DNA of 49,846 nt from Treponema sp. GTDB lineage: Bacteria; Spirochaetota; Spirochaetia; Treponematales; Treponemataceae. The notes under the pieces are model-generated. The model was not told the origin of the DNA, did no database searches, and was given only the letters and a program-made list of their open reading frames with translations. Where the stretch lies: positions 16,341-66,186 of the forward strand of contig JAAVAP010000021.1 of assembly GCA_014804005.1 (NCBI GenBank), written 5' to 3'. Shown one piece after another: positions 1 to 8,730 of this stretch; positions within the stretch are counted from its first letter, which is position 1, and each line of letters opens with the position of its first letter. The position numbers and the translations under genes were made by a program.

Positions 1-350
1 ACGCCGACTCGCCAGCCTTCTTTTATGAGTTGTTCGATTTCCGCCGCATCGCGATTTTTGTTGCGTTCGATTTTCGCCTGCCAAAATTCTGTGTTGGTTT
101 TTGGAATGCGATATTTTTCGCAAGGCTTGCGTCCAATCAAATGTCCGTGCCAAAAACATCCGTTCACAAAAATGAGCGCGTGGTAGCGCGGAAAAACAAT
201 GTCAGGATGTCCCACCAAGCGCGCGTAATTTTTTCGGAAGCGGAATCCAATCGCATGCAACGCCGAGCGCACGGCCTTTTCGGGGCGCGTGTCCGCCGAA
301 TGAATTTGCGCCATCATCCAAGAGCGTTTTTCTTTTGTGAAATTGTCCAT
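1..350 (-). CDS. vsr: Very short patch repair (Vsr) endonuclease, 3' end cut by window edge
   Basis: Reading back from an ATG at 348-350 there is an open frame to the window edge (about 116 codons). The translation begins MDNFTKEKRSWMMAQIHSAD and contains TRPEKAVRSALHAIGFRFRK, HPDIVFPRYHALIFVNGCFW, the signature WHGH, and then the EFWQAKIERN and RDAAEIE segments. This is the order seen in Vsr proteins (about 130-150 aa), which nick the T of G:T mismatches created by deamination of 5-methylcytosine. The family normally accompanies a C5-cytosine methyltransferase; if one is present here it lies beyond the left edge. No Shine-Dalgarno precedes the ATG, but a TAAGAT hexamer lies 6 nt upstream (357-362), as at several other genes here. 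The C-terminus is not visible, so intactness cannot be judged. Confidence 0.9.
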   Translation of the reverse strand, partial: MDNFTKEKRSWMMAQIHSADTRPEKAVRSALHAIGFRFRKNYARLVGHPDIVFPRYHALIFVNGCFWHGHLIGRKPCEKYRIPKTNTEFWQAKIERNKNRDAAEIEQLIKEGWRVG

Positions 351-465
351 AGTAAAATCTTATTTTCGTCCGAGCGAATTTCGCCGCATGACTTCAAACT
401 TGCATTGCCACTCTCGCCGCCAGTTTTAATTTTTTGTTTTCAATTTGGCGAATGTTTCAAATTTG

Positions 466-1626
466 CTACTCGATTTTAAAAGAATAGCTTTTTACGATTT
501 TGTCGTAATAGCCGCGATTTTTTTTGTAGCCTTCGATGAACGCCGAAAAAGAAAAGCATCCGTAAAAATTTTCGGCGGCGCGCCCGAATGTTTTTATGTC
601 GGTCAAATTGCGGCCAGTTTTTGGATTGTACGTGCTCGCATTTATCTTGATTTTTTCGCCGTCAACAAAAACTCCGAGCGCGCTCCAGTCCGAATATGCA
701 TAGCCGTTGCTCGCGGTGTAGCGTCTCAAAATTTGCGCCGCCACAAAGTCACTTCCTTTTTGCGCGATTTCTTGCGGAAACGCGAAGCCGCTCAAAAAGA
801 TGAACGCGCTGTCGCCGAGCGTCCACATATTTTCGCTTTGAGTTTGCCAATTTTTGTCCGCGTTCACTTCCTGCCGAAAATTTTGTTTTTCGTTCAATTG
901 CGCAGTGTATTCGATTTGCATCGCCTTCGCGCTTTTGATTTTTTTGTCGGATTTTTTTTCTTCGGAATTTTTCATTGCGCTTGGCGGAACGAATTCAGAA
1001 AAACTTTTGTCTTGCGAAGAAGCGAGCCGCCCGGTCGTACAAATCACAAAAGCGTCGCTTCCAGTGTAGTCAACGATTTTTTTCAAATTGAAAATTGGAA
1101 CGATTGAATCAAAAATCATCGTAACATTTCCGCCGAACTGCGCGTAATTATCGTGAACGATTTTTCCTTCCGAAAGAAAATCGGCTTTGCTTTTTGAATA
1201 GTCGGTAAAATCGAGCGCGCCGAGTTTTATGCGCCGCGCAGTCAGCTCGTAAAGCAAGTCGTGAATGTAATTTATGATTTGCGTGTCTTCTTCAAGCGGC
1301 AGAGTGACGAAGCGTTCGCCAGTGAGTTCCAAATGCTGGGATGCGGGATTTACGGAAAAAAGAATTTGCAAATTTTTCGCCGGAAGAATTTCGCCCGAAT
1401 CCGTTTTGGTTTTCGGCGCGAAATATTTGGCTTCGTAAGTGGATTCGTCGTAATACAAAAATCCGATGTAACTTTCGCGCGTGAAAGAATTGTCGCGGTA
1501 AAAAACATATTCGCCCGAAGCGTCTTCGATTTGGCGCGAAACGGCGGGCAGCGCGAACAAAGGCTCACCGCGAATCAGAGAAAATAAAAAAATTGCCGCC
1601 GCAAAAAATTTGAAAAATCGTTTCAT
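466..1626 (-). CDS. Secreted protein of unknown function
   Basis: The product is 386 aa. It begins with a clear signal peptide (MKRFFKFFAAAIFLFSLIRG, cleavage probably after the following EPLFA), so it is exported. No cysteine lipobox is visible. I do not recognise a family. The body alternates short hydrophobic stretches with polar segments. Around residues 220-245 there is a lysine-rich, low-complexity linker (EEKKSDKKIKSAK). The C-terminal part is aromatic-rich (ENFYGCFSFSAFIEGYKKNR). An AGGAG ribosome binding site lies 9 nt before the ATG. It is downstream of proS on the same strand, with a 73-bp gap, and could be co-transcribed with it. Function is not predicted. Confidence 0.75.
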   Translation of the reverse strand: MKRFFKFFAAAIFLFSLIRGEPLFALPAVSRQIEDASGEYVFYRDNSFTRESYIGFLYYDESTYEAKYFAPKTKTDSGEILPAKNLQILFSVNPASQHLELTGERFVTLPLEEDTQIINYIHDLLYELTARRIKLGALDFTDYSKSKADFLSEGKIVHDNYAQFGGNVTMIFDSIVPIFNLKKIVDYTGSDAFVICTTGRLASSQDKSFSEFVPPSAMKNSEEKKSDKKIKSAKAMQIEYTAQLNEKQNFRQEVNADKNWQTQSENMWTLGDSAFIFLSGFAFPQEIAQKGSDFVAAQILRRYTASNGYAYSDWSALGVFVDGEKIKINASTYNPKTGRNLTDIKTFGRAAENFYGCFSFSAFIEGYKKNRGYYDKIVKSYSFKIE

Positions 1627-1699
1627 GAAAATTTCTCCTAAAAAAATTCAAACGTTGTTTTGAAAAACCGCGCCACATTTTTATTCGCGCTTTTTACGC

Positions 1700-3541
1700 C
1701 TAGTTCAATTCCAAAAGCGCGTTTCGCACGAAGTCTGCGGCGTTTCGCGCGGCATCTTCGAGCGGAACAAGTTGCGAATCTTTTTTCGCGCGCGCCTTGA
1801 TTTCAACGTTGGGAAGATTTTTTTCGCCAACGACGATTCGAAGCGGAATGCCAATCAAATCGAAATCCTTGAACTTTACGCCGGGACGTTCGGCGCGATC
1901 GTCGAGCAAAACTTCGATTTTCGCTTCGAGCAATTCGCAATAAATTTTGTCGGCGGCTTCTTTCATTGCGCCATCGTATTTTATCGGAACGATTACGACT
2001 TGAAATGGCGCGGTGCTCATCGGCCAAATTATTCCGTCCTCGTCGTGATGCTCTTCGATGATTGAAGCGAGCGTGCGATCCACGCCGATTCCGTAGCAGC
2101 CCATTATTGGCGTGGCGGATTTTCCGTTTTGGTCGAGGAAAGTCACGCCCATCGATTTTGTGTATTTGTCGCCGAGCTTGAAAATATGTCCGAGTTCGTT
2201 TCCTTTTTTGCTGTAAAGTTCCGCGCCGCATTCGGGACACTTGTCGCCCGGACGAACTGTGCGCACGTCTGCAACGATAAAAGGAACGAAGTCGCGGATT
2301 GGTTCGACATGCAAATTGTCAACATCTTTCGCGCCGCCGCCCGTAACCGTGTCGTGGATACGCGCCGTAAAAGAGCCGTCCGCGTTTTGAATCATCACAC
2401 TTTGGTCTGCCAAAAGCGGAACATTTTCCAAACCTACAGGCCCGACAAATCCATGAGGCGCGCCCGAATATTTTATCACGTCGGATTCTTCGGCAAGTTC
2501 GCATCCGCTCGCCTTGAGCGCGGCGGCCAACTTCGCTTCGTTCACTTCGATGTCGCCACGAATCGCTACGGCAAAAAAACTTTCGGGGTAATACGAAGTC
2601 TTTCCGTCCGAGATTTTTTTGAATGATTTCGCGCCCGGCGCGTTTTCCAAATCAAGCGCGCAATTGTAAACTTTGTAAATTAAAACTTTGATGAATTGAG
2701 TCGCGGGCATTTTGAAAAAAGTTTCCATCTGCTCGATTGTCTCGACTCCGGGACACGCGACTTTTTCGATTTGAGCCGTCGCAGGAATTTGCGCTTTGCC
2801 GTCCTTGTCCAAAGCCTCGTCCATTTGGCACGAAGCCTTTTCCACGTTGGCGGCATATTTGCATTTCGGGCACAAAATCAAAGTGTCGTCGCCCACTTCG
2901 CTTTCCACCATGAATTCTTCCGAACCGCTTCCGCCCATCGCGCCCGTGTCCGCCTTGACGGAAATCGTGGAAAGCCCGAGACGCTTGTAAATCTTCCTGT
3001 ATGCTTGCGCGATTTTGTTGTAAGAATTTTCGAGCGACTTTTCGTCCGCGTCAAAAGAATATGCGTCCATCATCGTGAATTCGCGTCCGCGCATCACGCC
3101 GTAGCGGGGACGAATCTCATCGCGATATTTCGTGTTGATTTGGTAAAGCGTGAACGGAAGTTGCTTGTAACTTTCCAATGTGTCGCGGACAAGCGCGGTG
3201 AACGCTTCTTCCGCCGTGGGACTCACGACCATATCTTGTCCGCCGCGATTTTTCGGAGTGAGCATCTCGCCGCTCATCTTGTCCCAACGTCCGCTTTCTT
3301 TCCAGATTTCGGCAGGCTGAATCACAGTCGATTTCATTTCAAGGCAGCCCGCCGCGTCCAATTCTTCGCGGATGATTTGCGCCACTTTTGAAAACGAGCG
3401 CAGTCCGAGCGGCATGTAAGAATAAAGTCCATTGCCCAATTTGCGAATCATTCCGGAGCGCATCATAAGCTGATGGCTTGCGATAATCGCGTCGCTAGGA
3501 ATGTCGCGCAAAGTGTTGAAGAAAAATTCCGAAACTTTCAT
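1700..3541 (-). CDS. proS: Prolyl-tRNA synthetase, bacterial (INS-containing) type
   Basis: The product is 613 aa, slightly longer than E. coli ProS (572 aa). It charges tRNA-Pro with proline in the cytoplasm. The N-terminal class II core is clear: RKLGNGLYSYMPLGLRSFSK, then ESGRWDKMSGEML and the RPRYGVMRGREFTMMDAYSF stretch (motif 2 region). An insertion of roughly residues 225-400 matches the position of the YbaK-like INS editing domain that removes misloaded alanine. It also contains a CPKC pair and a CPEC pair that could bind zinc. Motif 3 is MGCYGIGVDRTLASIIEE, followed by the anticodon-binding domain (FQVVIVPIKYDG...LLDDRAERPGVKFKDFDLIGIP). There is no Shine-Dalgarno; TATAAT ends 6 nt before the ATG, so the mRNA is probably leaderless. 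Confidence 0.97.
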   Translation of the reverse strand: MKVSEFFFNTLRDIPSDAIIASHQLMMRSGMIRKLGNGLYSYMPLGLRSFSKVAQIIREELDAAGCLEMKSTVIQPAEIWKESGRWDKMSGEMLTPKNRGGQDMVVSPTAEEAFTALVRDTLESYKQLPFTLYQINTKYRDEIRPRYGVMRGREFTMMDAYSFDADEKSLENSYNKIAQAYRKIYKRLGLSTISVKADTGAMGGSGSEEFMVESEVGDDTLILCPKCKYAANVEKASCQMDEALDKDGKAQIPATAQIEKVACPGVETIEQMETFFKMPATQFIKVLIYKVYNCALDLENAPGAKSFKKISDGKTSYYPESFFAVAIRGDIEVNEAKLAAALKASGCELAEESDVIKYSGAPHGFVGPVGLENVPLLADQSVMIQNADGSFTARIHDTVTGGGAKDVDNLHVEPIRDFVPFIVADVRTVRPGDKCPECGAELYSKKGNELGHIFKLGDKYTKSMGVTFLDQNGKSATPIMGCYGIGVDRTLASIIEEHHDEDGIIWPMSTAPFQVVIVPIKYDGAMKEAADKIYCELLEAKIEVLLDDRAERPGVKFKDFDLIGIPLRIVVGEKNLPNVEIKARAKKDSQLVPLEDAARNAADFVRNALLELN

Positions 3542-3547
3542 ATATTG

Positions 3548-3576
3548 ATTATAATAAAAAAACGGCGGAGGTGCAA
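3548..3576 (-). promoter_or_regulatory. proS promoter giving a leaderless start
   Basis: On the minus strand TATAAT occupies 3553-3548 and ends 6 nt before the proS ATG (3541-3539). TTGCAC, a weak -35, lies 17 nt further upstream (3576-3571). The expected transcription start is at or next to the A of the ATG. No ribosome binding site can fit in between. Confidence 0.55.
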
Positions 3577-3587
3577 GGGAAAGTCAG

Positions 3588-3770
3588 TGAATAGTTAATG
3601 ATGAATAGTGAATAGTTGGGCGGCGGGCGGTTGCCTCGACATGCTCAGCGACCGTTCGTCTTATCACTCGCGCGACCTTCAGTGGCGGTGTTTGAGCCTG
3701 TCGAAAACACCGCCCGCGCCTCACTTCCTCCGCACCGCTTGGGGTTACCGACCCAAGACCCTATGTTTGC
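3588..3770 (+). repeat. Intergenic repeat-like segment with hairpins (extragenic element)
   Basis: This is the gene-free stretch between proS and the BspA-like gene. It starts with a degenerate run of AATAGTTAATGATGAATAG type. It then contains CTCGACATGCTCAGCGACCG and, further on, GAGCCTGTCGA as the loop of a 10-bp stem (GGCGGTGTTT at 3684-3693, AAACACCGCC at 3705-3714). A second small stem, CTTGGG/CCCAAG, lies at 3738-3757. The arrangement resembles short interspersed extragenic elements of other bacteria, which often carry CGACAGGCTCA-like cores. No credible coding frame is present. Copy number elsewhere in the genome cannot be seen from here. Confidence 0.4.
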
Positions 3771-3783
3771 TTTACTAAAACTG

Positions 3784-3845
3784 ATGTGTGGACGGCGGAT
3801 CTTTTTTTAATTCTTTGCATTAAAAAAGAGCCGTCATCCGCACAT
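3784..3845 (-). terminator. Long stem-loop terminator of the BspA-like gene
   Basis: Two arms of about 27 nt (3784-3810 and 3819-3845) pair with only a few mismatches. The pairing includes ATTAAAAAAGA opposite TCTTTTTTAAT next to the loop. It begins 19 nt beyond the stop codon of the minus-strand lipoprotein gene. Because the stem is A/T-rich near the loop, it could also act in the other direction. Confidence 0.6.
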
Positions 3846-3864
3846 TCATTACCTTTTCACCTTA

Positions 3865-6800
3865 TTATTTAAACATTCCCATCCACCAAATTTTTTCTAT
3901 ATTTGTTGCATTTGTGGAAGGATCTGCAATATTTGCGACCGTACCAGTGGTATCCTCAAATGATGTTTTATATTTCCATCCCGTTGTGTCGGTAAAAGTT
4001 ACACTTGTAAGTCCTGTACAATCCCAAAACGGAGATTCCCCGATTTCCTTTACGCTGTCTGGAATTATAATGCTTGTTAGTCCAGTACATTTATAAAACG
4101 CTTGGCTATCGATTTTTGTCACGGTATTTGGAATTTTAACGCTCGTAAGTTTTGTGCAGTATGCAAAAGCCCAAAATCCAATTCCTGTAGTGCCATCGGG
4201 AATGACATATTCGCCTGAAATGTTTTTCATTTCACTTGAGCTAAGTCTAAAATCATCTTTACAGCTTATTCCTTCTATATTGTAAGTAGCATTTTGCCCC
4301 ATTGTTATTGCATCCCATTGCGCCCTAGTACCCGCGTAGTTTATTAAAAGTTTTTTAGATGAATTAAACGCAGAACTTCCAATTTTTGTCATACTGACTG
4401 GAATTTCCACTTTTTCAAGTGCTTTGCAGCCATAAAATGCTTCGATAAATATTTCTGGCACGCCTTCTTGGATTGTAACACTCACAAGACTTGTGCAATT
4501 ATAGAACGCTTTATTTCCAATAAATGTTACACTGCCTGGAATTGTTATGCTTGTAAGTACGTTGCAACCATAAAATGCACCTGCATTAATCAATGTTACG
4601 CTTTCGGGAATCGTTATGTTTTTAAGGCTTGTGCAATTTTCAAACATACCGACAACTAATTCCGTAATACCGTTTTGAATTTCTACGCTGACAAGATTTT
4701 TACAGCCATAAAACGTATTCCACCCTATTGTCTTTAAGTTTGCAGGGATTGTCACTTCTGTGAATTTGTCGCAATATGCAAAAGCTTTTTCACCAATTTC
4801 CTTTACACTTTCAGGAATAGTTATGTTTTGAAGATTTGTGCAACTTTCAAACGCACTCGCCCCGATTGTCCTAACGCTGTTTGGAATTACTATGCTTGGA
4901 AGATTTGTACATCCACTAAACGCATAACCACCAATTTCTTTTACACTTTGTGGAATTTCAACACTTGTAAGTTTTGTACAGCCGTTAAACAAAGCATCAC
5001 TGATTATCGTTATACTGTTTGGAATTTCAATGCTCATAAGTGAACTACAACTAATAAATGCCGACCACCCGATTTCTTTTACGCTGTTTGGAATTGTAAT
5101 GCTCGTAAGTGCGCTACACCCTTGAAATGCAGTAGAACCTATTGTCGTAACGCTATTTGGAATAGTAATATTTTGAAGGTTTGTGCAACTTTCAAACGCG
5201 CTCGCCCCGATTGTCCTAACGCTGTTTGGAATTACTATGCTTGGAAGATTTGTACATCCACTAAACGCATAATCACCAATTTCTTTTACACTTTGTGGAA
5301 TTTCAACACTTGTAAGTTTTGTACAGCCGTTAAACAAAGCATCACTGATTATCGTTATACTGTTTGGAATTGTTATTTTTTGAAGACTTGTACAGCCCGC
5401 AAATGCGGCTTCTCTGATTTCTTTAACACTTTCAGGAATTGTAACACTTTTAAGTGATGTACAACCAATAAATGTACTTCCCCAGATTGTTGTAACACTA
5501 TTTGAAATAGTAATGCTCTCAAGATTTGTGAAATAAGCAAATGCATGATGGGATATTTCTTTTACACTGTTCGGAATCTTTATGTGCGTAATGTTATACT
5601 GTTCGCAAAATGTATTTTCTTCGATTTTTTCAGTGCCATTAGCAATTTCAACGCTTGTCCCATTGACTGAAACTTCTACAAAGCCAATTCTTTTAACACT
5701 GCTTGGAATTGTTACTTTTTCAAGGCTTGTACAATTATAGAATGGATTGTAGCCAAATTCTGTTAAACTGTTTGGAATTGTTATGCTTGAAAGGTTTTTG
5801 CAGCTAGCGAACGCCCAAGAGTCAATTAGTGTTACACCGTTCGGAATAGTTATGTCTTTAAGCTTTGTGCAAGAAGCAAAAGCATTGTCATAGATTTTTG
5901 TAACGCTCTCTGGAATTGACACGCTTGCAAGGTTTATACAATTTTCAAATGCAGATGAGCCAATTGTAGTTGCGCTGTTTGGAATTATAATACTTACAAG
6001 ACTTTTGCAATCCCTAAATACTTCATATTCAATTGTTTTGATGTCATTTGGAATTTTTATACCCATAAGATTTGTACAGCCTTTAAATGCAAAAGCTCCA
6101 ATTTCTGTCACACTTTCAGGAATTCCTATGCTTGTAAGGCTTGTGCAGCCAGAAAACACATTTCCTGCGATTTCTGTCATGGTATTTGGAATCGTTACGC
6201 TTGCAAGATTTGTGCAGTTAGTGAATGCATTCCAATCAATTTTTGTAATGCCTGCAGGAATTACCACACTTGTAAGCCCTTTGCAATCTTTAAACGCACT
6301 GTTCCCGATTTCAGTAAAACCATCGGGAATGACATATTTGCCCGAAATGTTTTTCTTTTCTTCTTCGCTGAGCGTAAATATTTTAGGTTCAAAATTTTCT
6401 GTGCATTTTATAGACGCGCTATCAGGAATGGCAGAGCTGCCTTTTGTTATTGCGTTCCACTGTTCCAAAGAGCCTGCATAGTTTATTTCAAGATTTTCGC
6501 AATTATAAAATGCGCCTTCTCCGATTGTCGTGACGCTTGTAGGAATTGTAATGCTTGCAAGGTTTGTGCAACTTTCAAACGCATTCGCTCTTATTTCCGT
6601 TAGTCCTATCGTTTCGCTCAAGTCTAGCGCGACTTTTTTTGACGCATTCACCATCAATGCGTTCTTAATTGTCGCAATGTCATCGCTTGAAATCTCACCT
6701 GCAACTTTAACCTTTGCTTCGGTGCCTGAATAATTCCCCAATGCATCGAATAGTTCAGAAACTGTTTCTTTTTTCCATGCGTCATTTATCGTTTGCATGC

Positions 6801-7506
6801 AAGTAGAACACGTACTTTGCATTTCGCCTGTTTGCTTTAGAATGTAATTCCAAGTATGTATATGTTCCTCTACAATAATTTCTGTTCCATCGGGTCTTGT
6901 CACCGAATTTATGTCAAGACTGCCTTCGGAATTCGTTTGTGCTGTGTAAGTGATTTCGTTTCCATTGTTTTTGTCTTTCACAGTGATTGTTACCTGCCCA
7001 TCTGAATTGATTTGGACAGAGCCGATTGGAATGCCGCCTTTGTCGCGAACCACTCCATCTTCAATGATAAGCGTTGTTCCGTCAAAAATGTATGTTCCGT
7101 TGATTTTTTGTATCGGGGAATCTGCATTTCCACCCGCAGATTTTACGGCTATTGTGCAAGAGGCGTTGATGTTCCGAGTGTTTTTTGCAGTCGCCGTGAT
7201 TGTAACAGTTTTTCCTGCTCGCGCATTGTCCAAAACTTTTATCGTAGCCGCTAGTGCGTTTTGAGAAGTGACAACTGCGATATTTTTGTTGCTCGATTCC
7301 CACACAATCGCTTTGTCCGTTGCGTTGTTTGGATTGATTGCCGCCGTCAGAGTTTTCTCTTCGCCAGCCGCAAGTTCAATCCATCCGTATTCAAGCGCAA
7401 TGCTTGATACTGGAATATAGTCGTCCACAGAAGCGTTTTTGCACGAGGCGAAAAACGTAACCAGCAACAATGCTGTGATAATCCATACTAGATTCCTTTT
7501 TTTCAT
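3865..7506 (-). CDS. BspA-like leucine-rich-repeat lipoprotein with Ig-like domain
   Basis: The product is 1213 aa. A lipoprotein signal (MKKRNLVWIITALLLVTFFA followed by the SC of the lipobox) predicts a lipid-anchored surface or periplasmic protein. Residues about 30-125 form a Big_2-type bacterial Ig-like domain (AAGEEKTLTAAINPNNATDK, VWESSNKNIAVV). From about residue 285 onward there are many 23-residue repeats of the BspA/LRR_5 type, pattern IPxSVxxIGxxAFxxCTxLxxITIPNSV. This fold is known from T. forsythia BspA and Treponema LrrA, which bind host proteins and other bacteria; an adhesin role is inferred. A short spacer (about residues 200-285) joins the two parts. One five-repeat stretch is duplicated almost exactly. 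GGGAGA lies 8 nt before the ATG and a strong stem-loop follows the stop codon. Confidence 0.9.
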   Translation of the reverse strand: MKKRNLVWIITALLLVTFFASCKNASVDDYIPVSSIALEYGWIELAAGEEKTLTAAINPNNATDKAIVWESSNKNIAVVTSQNALAATIKVLDNARAGKTVTITATAKNTRNINASCTIAVKSAGGNADSPIQKINGTYIFDGTTLIIEDGVVRDKGGIPIGSVQINSDGQVTITVKDKNNGNEITYTAQTNSEGSLDINSVTRPDGTEIIVEEHIHTWNYILKQTGEMQSTCSTCMQTINDAWKKETVSELFDALGNYSGTEAKVKVAGEISSDDIATIKNALMVNASKKVALDLSETIGLTEIRANAFESCTNLASITIPTSVTTIGEGAFYNCENLEINYAGSLEQWNAITKGSSAIPDSASIKCTENFEPKIFTLSEEEKKNISGKYVIPDGFTEIGNSAFKDCKGLTSVVIPAGITKIDWNAFTNCTNLASVTIPNTMTEIAGNVFSGCTSLTSIGIPESVTEIGAFAFKGCTNLMGIKIPNDIKTIEYEVFRDCKSLVSIIIPNSATTIGSSAFENCINLASVSIPESVTKIYDNAFASCTKLKDITIPNGVTLIDSWAFASCKNLSSITIPNSLTEFGYNPFYNCTSLEKVTIPSSVKRIGFVEVSVNGTSVEIANGTEKIEENTFCEQYNITHIKIPNSVKEISHHAFAYFTNLESITISNSVTTIWGSTFIGCTSLKSVTIPESVKEIREAAFAGCTSLQKITIPNSITIISDALFNGCTKLTSVEIPQSVKEIGDYAFSGCTNLPSIVIPNSVRTIGASAFESCTNLQNITIPNSVTTIGSTAFQGCSALTSITIPNSVKEIGWSAFISCSSLMSIEIPNSITIISDALFNGCTKLTSVEIPQSVKEIGGYAFSGCTNLPSIVIPNSVRTIGASAFESCTNLQNITIPESVKEIGEKAFAYCDKFTEVTIPANLKTIGWNTFYGCKNLVSVEIQNGITELVVGMFENCTSLKNITIPESVTLINAGAFYGCNVLTSITIPGSVTFIGNKAFYNCTSLVSVTIQEGVPEIFIEAFYGCKALEKVEIPVSMTKIGSSAFNSSKKLLINYAGTRAQWDAITMGQNATYNIEGISCKDDFRLSSSEMKNISGEYVIPDGTTGIGFWAFAYCTKLTSVKIPNTVTKIDSQAFYKCTGLTSIIIPDSVKEIGESPFWDCTGLTSVTFTDTTGWKYKTSFEDTTGTVANIADPSTNATNIEKIWWMGMFK
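4825..5371 (-). repeat. Recent five-unit duplication inside the LRR gene
   Basis: The segment at 4825-5026 recurs at 5170-5371, offset by 345 bp, with only a few differences over about 200 bp. 345 bp equals five 69-bp (23-residue) repeat units, so reading frame and repeat phase are kept. This points to recent unequal recombination between repeats. Confidence 0.85.
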
Positions 7507-7561
7507 AATTCTTATCTCCCATATAAATTTTGAATGCCATGATTTGAAGATTAAGTCGTTC

Positions 7562-8275
7562 TCAACTTGCTTCCGATTTCTTGGCTTTTTTTATGACCTC
7601 TTGCTTAAAGTGTTCGATTTCTGTATTCGCGTAATTGATGAATGATGCGTAGTCCGCCTCGCCTTCAATGATTATGCGGGCGTTAATGTTGCTCGCAAGT
7701 TCCTTGAATGCTTTGTCGCTTTCAATTCGCGCTGCTTTGAGCGCGCCCGCAGTTTTTGCCGAACGCTCATCCGTTCGCTTGGCGGTGAGTTCCCTTACGC
7801 TTTCGTTCGCGACTTTGAGTTGTTCAACGAACGGCGCAAGTGTAAGCGTTTTTACCTGCTCCTTGTATTTGCCTTCCAAATCCTGAATGAAATTTATTAG
7901 CAAGCCCGTTTCTTTGTCCAACTGCGCTCTTGGATCGATTTTGTAATCTTTGATGTGTTGGCTCAAAATTGCCGCCGCTTCTGCAATCGCCGTTATTGGA
8001 AAAGCCTCGTAACTTTTTACGGCTTTTTTATAACCGGAATACAATTGGTCGCGCAATCTGTCTGCCGCGATGATTTTGTCGGTTGCCATGCTTTTTGAGG
8101 ATATTTGTAGGTTTTCATCCTCCGCCTTAACCGCCGCTTTCAAGGCTGCCACTTGCGCCGCGCATTTTTCCATAACCACCGTGTCGCTTTCCGCACGTGT
8201 TACCATATTCGACACAAATAAAAAGTGCGCCGCGTTGTTCATTGCATGCAATGAAATAGTCTGAATTTGATTCAT
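7562..8275 (-). CDS. DUF6261-like cytoplasmic protein of unknown function
   Basis: The product is 237 aa, with no signal peptide or membrane segment. The opening MNQIQTISLHAMNNAAHFLF, the mostly helical and highly charged body (ELTAKRTDERSAKTAGALKA) and the C-terminal YASFINYANTEIEHFKQEVI resemble the DUF6261 family, best known from Bacteroidetes. That assignment is from memory of the family pattern and is moderate. No enzymatic motif is seen; a coiled-coil or helical-bundle role is likely. An excellent AAGGAGG lies 7 nt before the ATG. Immediately upstream, 15 bp away on the same strand, is the 14-residue-repeat frame at 8291-8668, so the two could share a transcript. Confidence 0.6.
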   Translation of the reverse strand: MNQIQTISLHAMNNAAHFLFVSNMVTRAESDTVVMEKCAAQVAALKAAVKAEDENLQISSKSMATDKIIAADRLRDQLYSGYKKAVKSYEAFPITAIAEAAAILSQHIKDYKIDPRAQLDKETGLLINFIQDLEGKYKEQVKTLTLAPFVEQLKVANESVRELTAKRTDERSAKTAGALKAARIESDKAFKELASNINARIIIEGEADYASFINYANTEIEHFKQEVIKKAKKSEAS

Positions 8276-8290
8276 AGAATCCTCCTTAAT

Positions 8291-8668
8291 TTATGATAGA
8301 TTGCCATGTCGAACACTTCGCGCTCTTTTTGCATTGATGCGCATGCTAGAAACTCTGTCAAATTTCTTATTACAATTCGGAATGGGAGAAGAAAAGCGGT
8401 GAAATTTCTTCTCGCAGGACCGAATGACTGAATTTCTGTGCCTAGAAACTTTCATGCAAGACTGCATGGACGAATTCCGGCGGCGGGAAAGTTCCGCGCA
8501 GTCTTGCATGATTGTGTCCCGGTGATGGGAAGGCTTCATGCAGAACGGAATGATTGTGTCCCAGCGATGGGAAGGCTTCATGCAAATCGGAATGAATGCA
8601 TCCGAGTGGATAAATTCGTTGGCGCAAAAATTCGAGAACAAATCCAAGCCTTCGGACACATTGCCCAA
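8291..8668 (-). CDS. Putative small protein made of seven 14-residue repeats
   Basis: An open frame of 125 codons starts at a TTG (8668-8666). Most of it is a tandem array of 14-residue units such as TIIPFCMKPSHHRD, TIMQDCAELSRRRN and SSMQSCMKVSRHRN, each with a cysteine near the middle and a basic or histidine pair near the end. Because the DNA unit is 42 bp, other frames on both strands are also open here, and they also show 14-residue periodicity. Coding status is therefore uncertain. In favour of this frame: it runs through all units and stops 15 bp before the DUF6261-like gene on the same strand. Against: the start is weak and no good ribosome binding site is seen. Function unknown. Confidence 0.3.
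   Translation of the reverse strand: MGNVSEGLDLFSNFCANEFIHSDAFIPICMKPSHRWDTIIPFCMKPSHHRDTIMQDCAELSRRRNSSMQSCMKVSRHRNSVIRSCEKKFHRFSSPIPNCNKKFDRVSSMRINAKRARSVRHGNLS
8337..8630. repeat. Seven-unit 42-bp tandem repeat
   Basis: Units start at 8337, 8379, 8421, 8463, 8505, 8547 and 8589, each exactly 42 bp. The units at 8505 and 8547 differ at only about six positions; outer units are more diverged. The most conserved parts are GGAATGATTGTGTCCC and GATGGGAAGGCTTCATGCA. The graded divergence from centre to edges suggests an old array with recent central duplication. Confidence 0.85.
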
Positions 8669-8730
8669 AAATGCGTGGAAGGAGGAATGCGAAAAAAATA
8701 CGTTGTAAAAAGAGAACGATAAAAGAAAAC

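Noticed and set aside
8438..8722. Plus-strand 94-codon frame with 14-residue periodicity over the 42-bp repeats.
   Set aside because: Periodicity is a trivial result of a repeat length divisible by three. The minus-strand frame is longer and placed before a real gene, so I kept only that one, at low confidence.
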